Shown here piece by piece: positions 57,015-64,000 of a DNA stretch of 64,000 bases (its first letter is position 1; each line of letters opens with the position of its first letter). The DNA is from CAWBYL01 sp963793025 (GTDB lineage Bacteria > Actinomycetota > Acidimicrobiia > Acidimicrobiales > Acidimicrobilacustridaceae). Position numbers and translations under genes: made by a program. The notes below the pieces were generated by a model. That model worked only from the letters and a program-made list of their open reading frames with translations, searched no databases and was not told the DNA's origin. Location: positions 220,804 through 284,803 of the forward strand of contig CAWBYL010000004.1 in NCBI GenBank assembly GCA_963793025.1, written 5' to 3'.

Positions 57015-59756
57015 ATGTCGGACGAGCCCGATCCCGACCCCGCGGCGGCCACCGGCGACGCCGCGGCACCGACGGGCTACCCGGCCCGGTGGGAGTTCGA
57101 CGCCGTGCTCGTGGACGGCGGCACCGTCCACATCCGGCCGGTCCGCCCCGACGACAGCGCCGCGGTGGCGTCGTTCCACGCGCGCCAGTCCCGCGAGACG
57201 ATCTACTTCCGCTACTTCAGCCCGATGCCCCGGCTGTCCGAGCGCGACCTCGAGCGGGCCGTCACCGTCGACTACGTCACGCGCATGGCCTTCGTCGGTC
57301 TGCTCGGCGACCAGATCGTGGGCATGGCCAGCTACGACCTCTGGGGCGACCGCAACGAGGCCGAGGTCGCCTTCATCGTCGACGACGAGCACCAGGGCCG
57401 CGGTCTGGCCACCGCCCTGCTCGAGTACCTGGCGGTGGCCGCCCGGGAGAACGGCCTCGACGGGCTCACCGCCACGGTGCTGCCCTCCAACCGCAAGATG
57501 ATCGGCGTCTTCCAGCAGGCCGGGTTCCAGGTCACCGCCGCCTTCGACGAGGGCGTCATCGAGGTCCGCCTCGGCATCGACTCCACCGACCACGCCCGAG
57601 AGCTGATCGAGCAGCGGGAGCACCGGGCCGAGTCGGCGTCGGTTGCCCGGCTGCTGGCCCCGGGGTCGATCGCCGTCATCGGCGCCGGGCGTGACCGGGG
57701 GGGCATCGGCCACGAGGTCTTCCGCTCCCTCGTCGCCGGCGGGTTCGACGGCCCCGTCTATCCCGTGAACCCGGCCGGGGGCCACGTGGCCAGTGCCCGG
57801 GCCTTCACCTCGGTGCTGGAGATCCCCGACCGCGTGGACCTGGCCATCGTCGCCGTACCGGCCGCCGGCGTCCTCGACGTCGTGGAGGAGTGTGGCCGCA
57901 AACGGGTGGGCGGCCTGTTGGTGATCAGCGCCGGCTTCGACCAGCTCCCGGAGGGCACCGAGCGGCGCATCGTCGAACGGGCCCGTGCCGTGGGCATGCG
58001 GGTCATCGGCCCGGAGTCGATGGGCATCATCAACACCGACCCCGCCGTCTCCCTCGCCGGCACCTTCGCGCCGGTGTCGGTCGACGCCGGGCGGGTCGGG
58101 TTCCTGACCCAGTCGGGCACGCTCGGGATCGCCGCCCTCGACCACGCTCACAACCTGGGGCTCGGGTTCTCCGCCTTCGTCGACGTCGGTTCCAAGATCG
58201 ACGTCTCCGCCAACGACCTCCTGCAGTACTGGGCCGACGACGATCGTACGTCGGTGATCGCTCTCTACCTCGAGTCCTTCGGCAACCCCCGCAAGTTCAC
58301 CCGCATCGCCCGCGCGCTGGCCCGGACCAAGCCCATCCTGGCCGTGAAGTCGGGCCTCACCCGACCGGTGCGTCGGGTGTCGGTTCCCGACGGGCGACCG
58401 ATGGGGTGGCCGACCGACGCGACCGTCGCCGCGCTCCTCGCCCAGAGCGGGGTGGTCCGGGTCGACACCCCGGCGGAACTGTTCGACGTGGCCCGCGTGC
58501 TGGCCGACCAACCGGTGCCGAGCGGCCGGCGGGTGGCCGTGGTCTCCAACGCCCGCGGTGCGTCGGTCCAGGCCGTCGACGCGTGCATCGGGGCGGGACT
58601 GGAGACGCCGGACCCGTCACCTGCCACCGTGGCGTCCCTGCAGGGCCGGGTCCCGGAGGGAGCACGGCTGGCCAACCCCCTCGAGTTGACCTGGCAGGCC
58701 GATCCGGACGCCTACGAGGCCACGGTGCGGGCCGTGTTGGCCGACGCCGGATTCGACGCGGTGATCGTCGTCTACGCGCCGCCGGTCGAGCGTCGTCCGG
58801 CCGACGTGGCCGGCGCTCTCGGGCGAGCGGTCGAAGGCGCCCGGAAGCCCGTCGTGGCCACCTTCCTCGGCACCGAGTCCGGATCGGTCACCACCTCGAC
58901 ACCCGAGGGGATCCCGTTGTTCCGGTTCCCGTCGGAAGGAGCCCGCACCCTCGGGCGCCTGGCCGCCTACGGCGAGTGGCTGGCCCGGCCTCCCGGCACC
59001 ATCCCCGCCCCCGACGAGGTCGGCATCGACATCGACGCGATCCGCACACGGGTGGACGGGCTGTTGGCCGAAAGCCAGGCGGGTCGGTGGCTCGATCGGG
59101 CCGCCGCGTCCGAGCTGCTCGGCAGCTGTGGTCTGCCGGTGTGTCCCACCGCGGTCGTGAGCGGCGTCGACGCGGCCGCGGAGGCGGCCGCCGCCATCGG
59201 GTACCCCGTGGTGCTCAAGGCCACGGGCGTCGAGCGCTACCACCGGGGCGAGGTGGGAGGGGTGGCCCTCGATCTCCACGACGAGGCCGCCCTCCGGTCG
59301 GCCTTCGGACGCATGGCCGCCGGGCTCGGTCCCGCCATGGAGCCGGCGGTGGTCCAGAAGGCGGCGCCATCGGGGGCCGACGCTCTGGTGGCCGGCCACC
59401 AGCACGCCGCCTTCGGGGGCGTCGTCAGCCTCGGTCTCGGCGGGGCCCTGGCCGGGGTCGACGCCGAGGTCCCGGTGAGGGTGCTCCCCTTGTCGGACAC
59501 CGACGCCGCCAGCCTGGTGGAGGCCTCACCGTTGGCCGACCTGCTCGACGGTGAGGGCCACACCCCGGACGCCGGCAAGGCTCTCGAGTCCTTTCTGGTG
59601 CGCTTCGCCGTCGTGCTCGAACACGTGCCGGAGCTGGCTGACGTGGTGTGCAACCCGCTCATCGTGGGCCCGGGCGGGGCCATGGTCACCGACGCCTGGA
59701 TCCAGGTCGCCCCCTACGCCCTGCGCGGCTCGCCCGAGGTCCGGAGGCTCTCCTGA
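57015..59756 (+). CDS. GNAT / NDP-forming acyl-CoA synthetase fusion (protein lysine acetyltransferase type)
   Basis: 913 residues. The N-terminal GNAT domain (about 35-195) has IVDDEHQGRGLATALLEYL, the acetyl-CoA loop. A CoA-binding domain begins LAPGSIAVIGAGRDRGG (about 215), followed by the succinyl-CoA-ligase-like part (GPESMGIINTDP, LTQSGTLG). A C-terminal ATP-grasp domain (ELLGSCGLPV to VVLKATG, then ADVVCNPLIVG) ends it. The GNAT-first order matches Streptomyces PatA rather than enterobacterial Pat. Such proteins acetylate and silence AMP-forming acyl-CoA synthetases. A FadD-type ligase follows two bases downstream, a possible target. Confidence 0.92.
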   Translation: MSDEPDPDPAAATGDAAAPTGYPARWEFDAVLVDGGTVHIRPVRPDDSAAVASFHARQSRETIYFRYFSPMPRLSERDLERAVTVDYVTRMAFVGLLGDQIVGMASYDLWGDRNEAEVAFIVDDEHQGRGLATALLEYLAVAARENGLDGLTATVLPSNRKMIGVFQQAGFQVTAAFDEGVIEVRLGIDSTDHARELIEQREHRAESASVARLLAPGSIAVIGAGRDRGGIGHEVFRSLVAGGFDGPVYPVNPAGGHVASARAFTSVLEIPDRVDLAIVAVPAAGVLDVVEECGRKRVGGLLVISAGFDQLPEGTERRIVERARAVGMRVIGPESMGIINTDPAVSLAGTFAPVSVDAGRVGFLTQSGTLGIAALDHAHNLGLGFSAFVDVGSKIDVSANDLLQYWADDDRTSVIALYLESFGNPRKFTRIARALARTKPILAVKSGLTRPVRRVSVPDGRPMGWPTDATVAALLAQSGVVRVDTPAELFDVARVLADQPVPSGRRVAVVSNARGASVQAVDACIGAGLETPDPSPATVASLQGRVPEGARLANPLELTWQADPDAYEATVRAVLADAGFDAVIVVYAPPVERRPADVAGALGRAVEGARKPVVATFLGTESGSVTTSTPEGIPLFRFPSEGARTLGRLAAYGEWLARPPGTIPAPDEVGIDIDAIRTRVDGLLAESQAGRWLDRAAASELLGSCGLPVCPTAVVSGVDAAAEAAAAIGYPVVLKATGVERYHRGEVGGVALDLHDEAALRSAFGRMAAGLGPAMEPAVVQKAAPSGADALVAGHQHAAFGGVVSLGLGGALAGVDAEVPVRVLPLSDTDAASLVEASPLADLLDGEGHTPDAGKALESFLVRFAVVLEHVPELADVVCNPLIVGPGGAMVTDAWIQVAPYALRGSPEVRRLS

Positions 59757-59758
59757 CG

Positions 59759-61423
59759 ATGGCTCCCGCACGGCCGGTGCCGCCGTCGTTCAACATCGCC
59801 GACCTCTACGAGGCCGTGGCCGCCGCCCTCCCGGCGGCCGACGCTGTCGTCGCCGGGTCGGGTGGGTCTGTCGTCAGCCGGCTCAGCTTCGCCGAGCTCG
59901 ATGCCCGCGCCGACCGGGTGGCGCACCTGCTGGACGACCTCGGCGTCGGGGTGGGCGACCGGGTAGGGCTCCACCTGCGCAACCACCCCGAGCACCTCGA
60001 GGTGATGCTGGGCGCCTTCAAGCGCCGAGCGGTCCCTGTGAACGTGAACTTCCGGTACACGGCCGAGGAGCTCGCCCACCTGCTCGACGACTCCGCCATG
60101 GTGGCCGTGTTCACCGAGCCCGACCTGGTCGACGTCGTCACCACCGCCCGGCAGCTGGCGGCCTCGCCCACGCTCCCGGTCGTGGTGCGGGGTGAGGAGT
60201 ACGAGTCTCGTCTGGCCAACGGGCCGGGCGGTCGCCTGGACGTCGGCCCGCGTTCGGGCGACGACCTCTACCTCCTCTACACCGGCGGCACCACCGGCGC
60301 ACCGAAGGGGGTGATGTGGCGCCACGCCGACATCTACATGGCCGGTTTCGGAGGCCGAGGCACCCCCAGCCGGGGTGTCCCGGCGGCCCGGGAGCCCGCG
60401 GACGTCGTCGCTCGGGCGGTGGCGGGGGCGCCCGTGCTGCGCCGGCTCCCTCTGTGCCCGCTCATGCACGGGGCCGCCGCCTGGGTCGCCTGGCAGTCGC
60501 TGCTCGGCGGCGGCGCCGTGATCCTCGACGTCGACCTCCACCTCGACCCGGGGGCCGCCCTCCGACTGGCCGAGGTGGCGAGGGCCGATCTGGTGATGGT
60601 GGTGGGTGACGCCGTGGCCCGACCGCTGGCCGACGCCCTGCGCGCCGCTCGTGAGGACGACCCGACCTCACTCCCGCTCGAGTCGCTCCAGGTCGTGGCC
60701 TCGGGAGGGGCGGTGCTCTCCCCGGCGGTGAAGGCCCAGCTGCGGACGCTGCTCCCCGGGGTCGGCGTGCTCGACAGCTTCGGTTCGTCCGAGACGGGTG
60801 GTCAGGGCCGGCTGCGGACGGCGGACGGCGAAGGCCCGCCGGCCCTTGTCACCGATCCCGACAGCGCCGTCCTCGACGAGACGTTCACGCCGGTTGCCGC
60901 CGGCAGCGCGTCCATCGGCAAGCTGGCCCGACGAGGAAACGTCCCCATCGGCTACTGGAACGACCCTGAGCGCAGCGCCCGCACCTTTCCCGTCCTCGAC
61001 GGCGTACGTTGGGCGGTCTCCGGCGACGACGCCCGGGTCGACGCCGACGGCACGATCCAGGTGCTCGGACGCGGTTCGGCCAGCATCAACACCGGCGGGG
61101 AGAAGGTCTTCCCCGAAGAGGTCGAAGGAGTCCTCAAGGGCCACCCGGCGGTCTTCGACGCCCTCGTGGTCGGGATCCCCGACGAGCGCTTCGGCCAGCG
61201 GGTCACCGCCGTGGTGGCACTACGACCCGAAGCCGCGCCTCCCGGTGGCGAGGAGCTCGCGGCCCACGCCCGAACCCATCTGGCCGGCTTCAAGGTCCCC
61301 CGCCAGTGGGTCCTGACCGATCGGGTCGCCCGCACCGCATCGGGCAAGCCCGACTACCGCTGGGCCCGCGCCACCGTCCTCGACGCCGGGCGCGGCGCCA
61401 GCCCATCCGAGGAGCATCGATGA
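59759..61423 (+). CDS. FadD-type acyl-CoA synthetase
   Basis: 554 residues of the ANL superfamily. The AMP loop YTGGTTGAPKGVMWRH is at 175-190, with Gly in place of Ser in the first position as in several actinobacterial FadD proteins. FGSSETGGQG is A5, and ASGKPDYRW near the end carries the catalytic Lys. It starts two bases after the acetyltransferase stop and its own stop overlaps the quinone oxidoreductase start (ATGA). A Lys in that conserved PxxxxGK-like tail is the usual acetylation site, so regulation by its neighbour is plausible. Confidence 0.92.
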   Translation: MAPARPVPPSFNIADLYEAVAAALPAADAVVAGSGGSVVSRLSFAELDARADRVAHLLDDLGVGVGDRVGLHLRNHPEHLEVMLGAFKRRAVPVNVNFRYTAEELAHLLDDSAMVAVFTEPDLVDVVTTARQLAASPTLPVVVRGEEYESRLANGPGGRLDVGPRSGDDLYLLYTGGTTGAPKGVMWRHADIYMAGFGGRGTPSRGVPAAREPADVVARAVAGAPVLRRLPLCPLMHGAAAWVAWQSLLGGGAVILDVDLHLDPGAALRLAEVARADLVMVVGDAVARPLADALRAAREDDPTSLPLESLQVVASGGAVLSPAVKAQLRTLLPGVGVLDSFGSSETGGQGRLRTADGEGPPALVTDPDSAVLDETFTPVAAGSASIGKLARRGNVPIGYWNDPERSARTFPVLDGVRWAVSGDDARVDADGTIQVLGRGSASINTGGEKVFPEEVEGVLKGHPAVFDALVVGIPDERFGQRVTAVVALRPEAAPPGGEELAAHARTHLAGFKVPRQWVLTDRVARTASGKPDYRWARATVLDAGRGASPSEEHR

Positions 61424-62421
61424 AGGCAATCGTCCTGAACGAGTACGGCGAGACCGATGTCCTGCAGGTCGTCGACGTCGGCGACCCCGTGCCCGGCCCC
61501 GAGGAGGTGCTGGTCGACGTGGTCGCCACCGCCCTCAACCGTGCCGATCTGATCCAGCGGCGCGGGATGTACCCGAGCCCACCGCTGGCCGGGTTCCCTC
61601 CACCGGCCCCCGAGATCCCGGGTATGGAGTTCTCGGGCCGGGTCGCCGCAGTGGGGGAGCGGGTCGTCGCCGTTGCGGTAGGCGACGCCGTCATGGGCAT
61701 CGTCGGTGGTGGCTCCTACGCCGAGCGCCTGGTGGTCCACGAACGTCAGTGCCTACGGGTGCCCGAGGGCGTGTCGGTGGCCGACGCCGCCGCCATCCCC
61801 GAGGTGTGGATCACCGCCTTCGACGCGCTCGTCGTGCAGGGCGGGCTCACCGCCGGCCGAACGGCGCTCGTCCATGCCGGGGCCTCCGGCGTGGGCACCG
61901 CGGCGATCCAGATCGCCAAGGCCGTCGGCGCCCGGGTCCTGGTCACCGCCTCGGCCGGGAAGGTCCAGGCCTGCCGCGACCTGGGGGCCGACCGGGCGGT
62001 CGACTACGGCTCGCAGGACTTCGTGGCCGAGGCGCGGGCGTTCACCGGCGGTGCCGGGGTGGATGTGGTGCTCGACGTGATCGGCGGGGACTACGTCGAT
62101 CGCAACGTGGCCGCCATCCGGGTCGGCGGCACCATCGTGATCGTCGGGGTCATGGGCGGTGGACGCACCGAGGTCAACGTGGCCATGTTGCTGCCGAAGC
62201 GGGCCACCATCGTCGGTACGGTTCTCCGTCCCCGTCCGTTGGAGGAGAAGATCGCCGTCACCCAGCGCTTCGCCGCCGAGGTGCTGCCGCTCTTCGATGC
62301 CGGACTGGTGCACCCGGTGATCGACTGCCGCTTCCCGTTGGGGGAGATGGCGGCGGCTCACGATCACATGGAGGCGAATGCCAACGTGGGCAAGATCGTC
62401 ATCGACGTGGCCCCGTCCTGA
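61420..62421 (+). CDS. NAD(P)H:quinone oxidoreductase, zeta-crystallin-like MDR
   Basis: 333 residues from ATG 61420, with GAGGAG six bases upstream and a four-base overlap with the ligase stop. VDVVATALNRADLIQRRGMYP at the N-terminus and HAGASGVGTAAIQIAKAVGA in the Rossmann fold mark the PIG3/zeta-crystallin branch of zinc-free medium-chain dehydrogenases. It reduces quinones or enones with NADPH. The three-gene run (acetyltransferase, ligase, reductase) is probably one transcript. Confidence 0.92.
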   Translation: MKAIVLNEYGETDVLQVVDVGDPVPGPEEVLVDVVATALNRADLIQRRGMYPSPPLAGFPPPAPEIPGMEFSGRVAAVGERVVAVAVGDAVMGIVGGGSYAERLVVHERQCLRVPEGVSVADAAAIPEVWITAFDALVVQGGLTAGRTALVHAGASGVGTAAIQIAKAVGARVLVTASAGKVQACRDLGADRAVDYGSQDFVAEARAFTGGAGVDVVLDVIGGDYVDRNVAAIRVGGTIVIVGVMGGGRTEVNVAMLLPKRATIVGTVLRPRPLEEKIAVTQRFAAEVLPLFDAGLVHPVIDCRFPLGEMAAAHDHMEANANVGKIVIDVAPS

Positions 62422-62460
62422 CCGGCGGGTGAGAGGACCGAACCGCCGACCGACCGTCCC

Positions 62461-62706
62461 CTACTCGTCGGGGATGGCCTCCCACCACTGGCACCACCAC
62501 TCGGCGCCGACGAGCACCCGGAGCTGGGGGTGCCAGCAGTAGGTGAGGTCGCTGTCGGTGTCGAGGTAGTAGAGGCAGTTCAGGCACTTCTCCTCGCCGG
62601 AGGGATGGCCCCGAAGGACGGCTCGCTCCATGAAGTGCTGGAGCTCGAGCCAGTTCTTCTCGTCGATCTCCTTGGGCTCCGGTGGTGGGATCACGTAGTC
62701 GGACAT
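62461..62706 (-). CDS. Small four-cysteine protein
   Basis: 81 residues from ATG 62706 (an ATG nine bases earlier is possible). The centre holds CLNCLYY, then TYCWHPQ, then WWCQWWE: four Cys and many aromatic residues. The CxxC-C-C layout recalls small HiPIP-like iron-sulfur or zinc-ribbon proteins, such as the small subunits of benzylsuccinate synthase, but no such large subunit is nearby. It converges on the quinone oxidoreductase and diverges from the HNH gene. Function unknown. Confidence 0.7.
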   Translation of the reverse strand: MSDYVIPPPEPKEIDEKNWLELQHFMERAVLRGHPSGEEKCLNCLYYLDTDSDLTYCWHPQLRVLVGAEWWCQWWEAIPDE

Positions 62707-62934
62707 GGCGGACATCTTCCCTGACGGACGCCGGATGTGCGCGATTCTGGCCCTGATGAGCTGGGCCCGGCTCGAGCTTCGAAGACCCTCCGGGCGGGGC
62801 GACCGGTCGATTTTTCTCGGATCTGTGGTTGCGCGCGGGTGTTCGATGTGGCATACTGGTGTTCTTCCCCCTTTCGATGCCCGGCCGTTGTGGTTGGGGT
62901 GTCCGTGACCGGTTCGTTCGCGTGAGGTTCGGCC

Positions 62935-64000
62935 ATGGCCGACGGGGAAACCAACGACAAGCAAGCCTCTGAGAGCCTGCGTGCATCGGGCGGTCTGGTC
63001 GGCGATGTCTTGGCGTGTGTGCGGCTCCGGTTCGGGTTGGATGCCGATCTGGAGTGGGGCCGGTTGGGGGCGGGTGATCTGGGTAGGGCGGTCGAAGACC
63101 TGCAACGGGTGATCTCGGCGGTCGAGCATCAACAACGACGGGTGTTGACCCTGGTCGACGAACGTCGGCGCTCACACCGCGGACGGGTCGCGCGACACCG
63201 CGGACTGGTCGGCCGACAAGCTCGGCGTGTCACGCAAAGCAGCGGCGGATCGGATCGCTCTGGGCCACAAGCTCGCGAAGCTTCCGGCGTTGGCCGACAA
63301 AGCCGCCCGCGGTGAGCTGAGCTCCGAGCAGGCCACACCAGTGGCCGAGATGGCCGATCAGTCCACTGATCAGGCGTGGGCCGACGCCGCGCCGGCCATG
63401 GGGGTGGCGGCTCTGCAACGCCGCGCCGCGAAGCAGCGCCGACCCGGCGCTGCGGATCATGTGGCGGCGAGGGCGGTGCGGGTGTTCAACGCGTGGACCG
63501 TCGGCCACGAACTGCGGTTCTCCGGGTCGGTGCCCATCGACGACGGGGCGCGGTTGTTGAAGGCGATCGAGCGGGGCATGCCCGATCGGGTCGCCGGCGA
63601 GTCGATGACGATGGGGCAACGCCAAGCCGACGGCCTGGTCGCTCTCGCCTCGGTGAAGGTGGCGCAGGATCAGGACCCGGATCGGGCCACGGTGGTGGTG
63701 ATCGCCGAGCTCGCCGCGGTGTGTGACGACCACCCGGCGGCCACCGCCGAGCTCGAGACCGGTGAACCGTTGGCCACCGAAACCGCCCGCCGGCTGCTGT
63801 GCGACTCGAGAATCAGCGTCCTGGTCCAGGATCGCCAAGGCCGCGCCGTCGGGATCGGGACCACCCAACGCACCGTCACCCCCGCCCTACGCCGGGCGCT
63901 CACCGTGCGCGACGGGCACTGCCGCTTCGGGAACTGCACATCACGCCGGTTCCTCCACGGCCACCACATCGAGCACTGGCCCGCCCCCACCGTCATGTCG
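62935..64000 (+). pseudogene. DUF222/HNH endonuclease family protein, frameshifted and 3'-partial
   Basis: From ATG 62935 the frame encodes a DUF222-like N-terminus (LEWGRLGAGDLGRAVEDL, then VISAVEHQQRRVLTLVDER). One extra base near 63165-63169 then moves the match to another frame, which stays open to the window end: GSRDTADWSADKLGVSRKAA, GELSSEQATPVAEM, and finally the HNH start RDGHCRFGNC and HGHHIEHW. The nuclease motif has its CxxxxC and HHIxHW parts; the end lies outside. Members are abundant in actinobacteria, sometimes with mobile elements. The break may be decay or a sequence error. Confidence 0.75.

Overview
This is a high-GC (roughly 70%) bacterial chromosome segment, almost fully coding, with many GTG starts, AGGAGG-like ribosome sites and frequent 4-base start/stop overlaps (GTGA or ATGA). 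The gene content fits an actinomycete: CaiB and P450 lipid catabolism, MMPL, FadD-type ligases, a stand-alone LigD-type polymerase domain, DUF222/HNH nuclease, DUF6325 and SHOCT proteins. Class Acidimicrobiia is my best guess, by inference only. I see no prophage, insertion sequence or CRISPR array. Two tRNA genes are present (Cys-GCA, Val-GAC).

Layout. 1-7.4 kb: a lipid or xenobiotic catabolic block (thiolase-like protein, CaiB-type CoA-transferase, P450, APH-like phosphotransferase, sulfatase). 7.5-11.1 kb: a large MalT-like LuxR regulator, then DUF6325, a tiny basic protein and a SHOCT membrane protein; similar dyad motifs lie on both sides of the regulator. 11.1-16.9 kb: a secreted Cys-paired repeat protein, an EthD-like protein, a coupled SRPBCC/FAD-oxidoreductase pair and an exported beta-helix protein. 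16.9-23.1 kb: MFS exporter, a NarL-type two-component system and a divergent MMPL transporter. 23.2-31 kb: a CrtC/AttH-like protein, ClC channel, acyl-CoA ligase, enoyl-CoA isomerase-like protein, LigD polymerase domain, an exported helical protein, SurE, then tandem repeats and hairpins.

31-38.7 kb: a DegT-family protein with His in place of the PLP lysine. Next comes a sulfide/persulfide operon (ETHE1-like dioxygenase-rhodanese fusion, rhodanese, TauE) preceded by a perfect GC-rich palindrome of CsoR/CstR type. A lipid-phosphate operon (PAP2, diacylglycerol-kinase-like, YihY) follows, with a divergent second PAP2. 38.8-45.1 kb: DUF1214 protein, SDR, amidohydrolase and a MASE1-PAS-GAF-SpoIIE phosphatase. 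45.1-52.8 kb: a giant exported LamG/metallophosphoesterase protein, broken by frameshifts at the junction of two duplicated modules and ending in three near-identical 291-bp repeats. It is coupled to a hyaluronan-synthase-like glycosyltransferase. 52.8-55.6 kb: tRNA-Cys, a second SHOCT/DUF6325 locus, tRNA-Val and a second CrtC/AttH-like paralog. 55.7-64 kb: MFS exporter, GNAT-acyl-CoA synthetase fusion (protein lysine acetyltransferase type), FadD-type ligase, quinone oxidoreductase, a four-Cys small protein and a frameshifted DUF222/HNH nuclease cut by the window end.

The strongest leads are the His-variant DegT protein, the palindrome-controlled sulfur operon, the duplicated surface protein coupled to a HAS-like synthase, and the twin DUF6325/SHOCT loci. 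Five genic breaks (three in the LamG protein) are each resolved by removing one base, so sequence insertion errors must be considered before calling pseudogenes.
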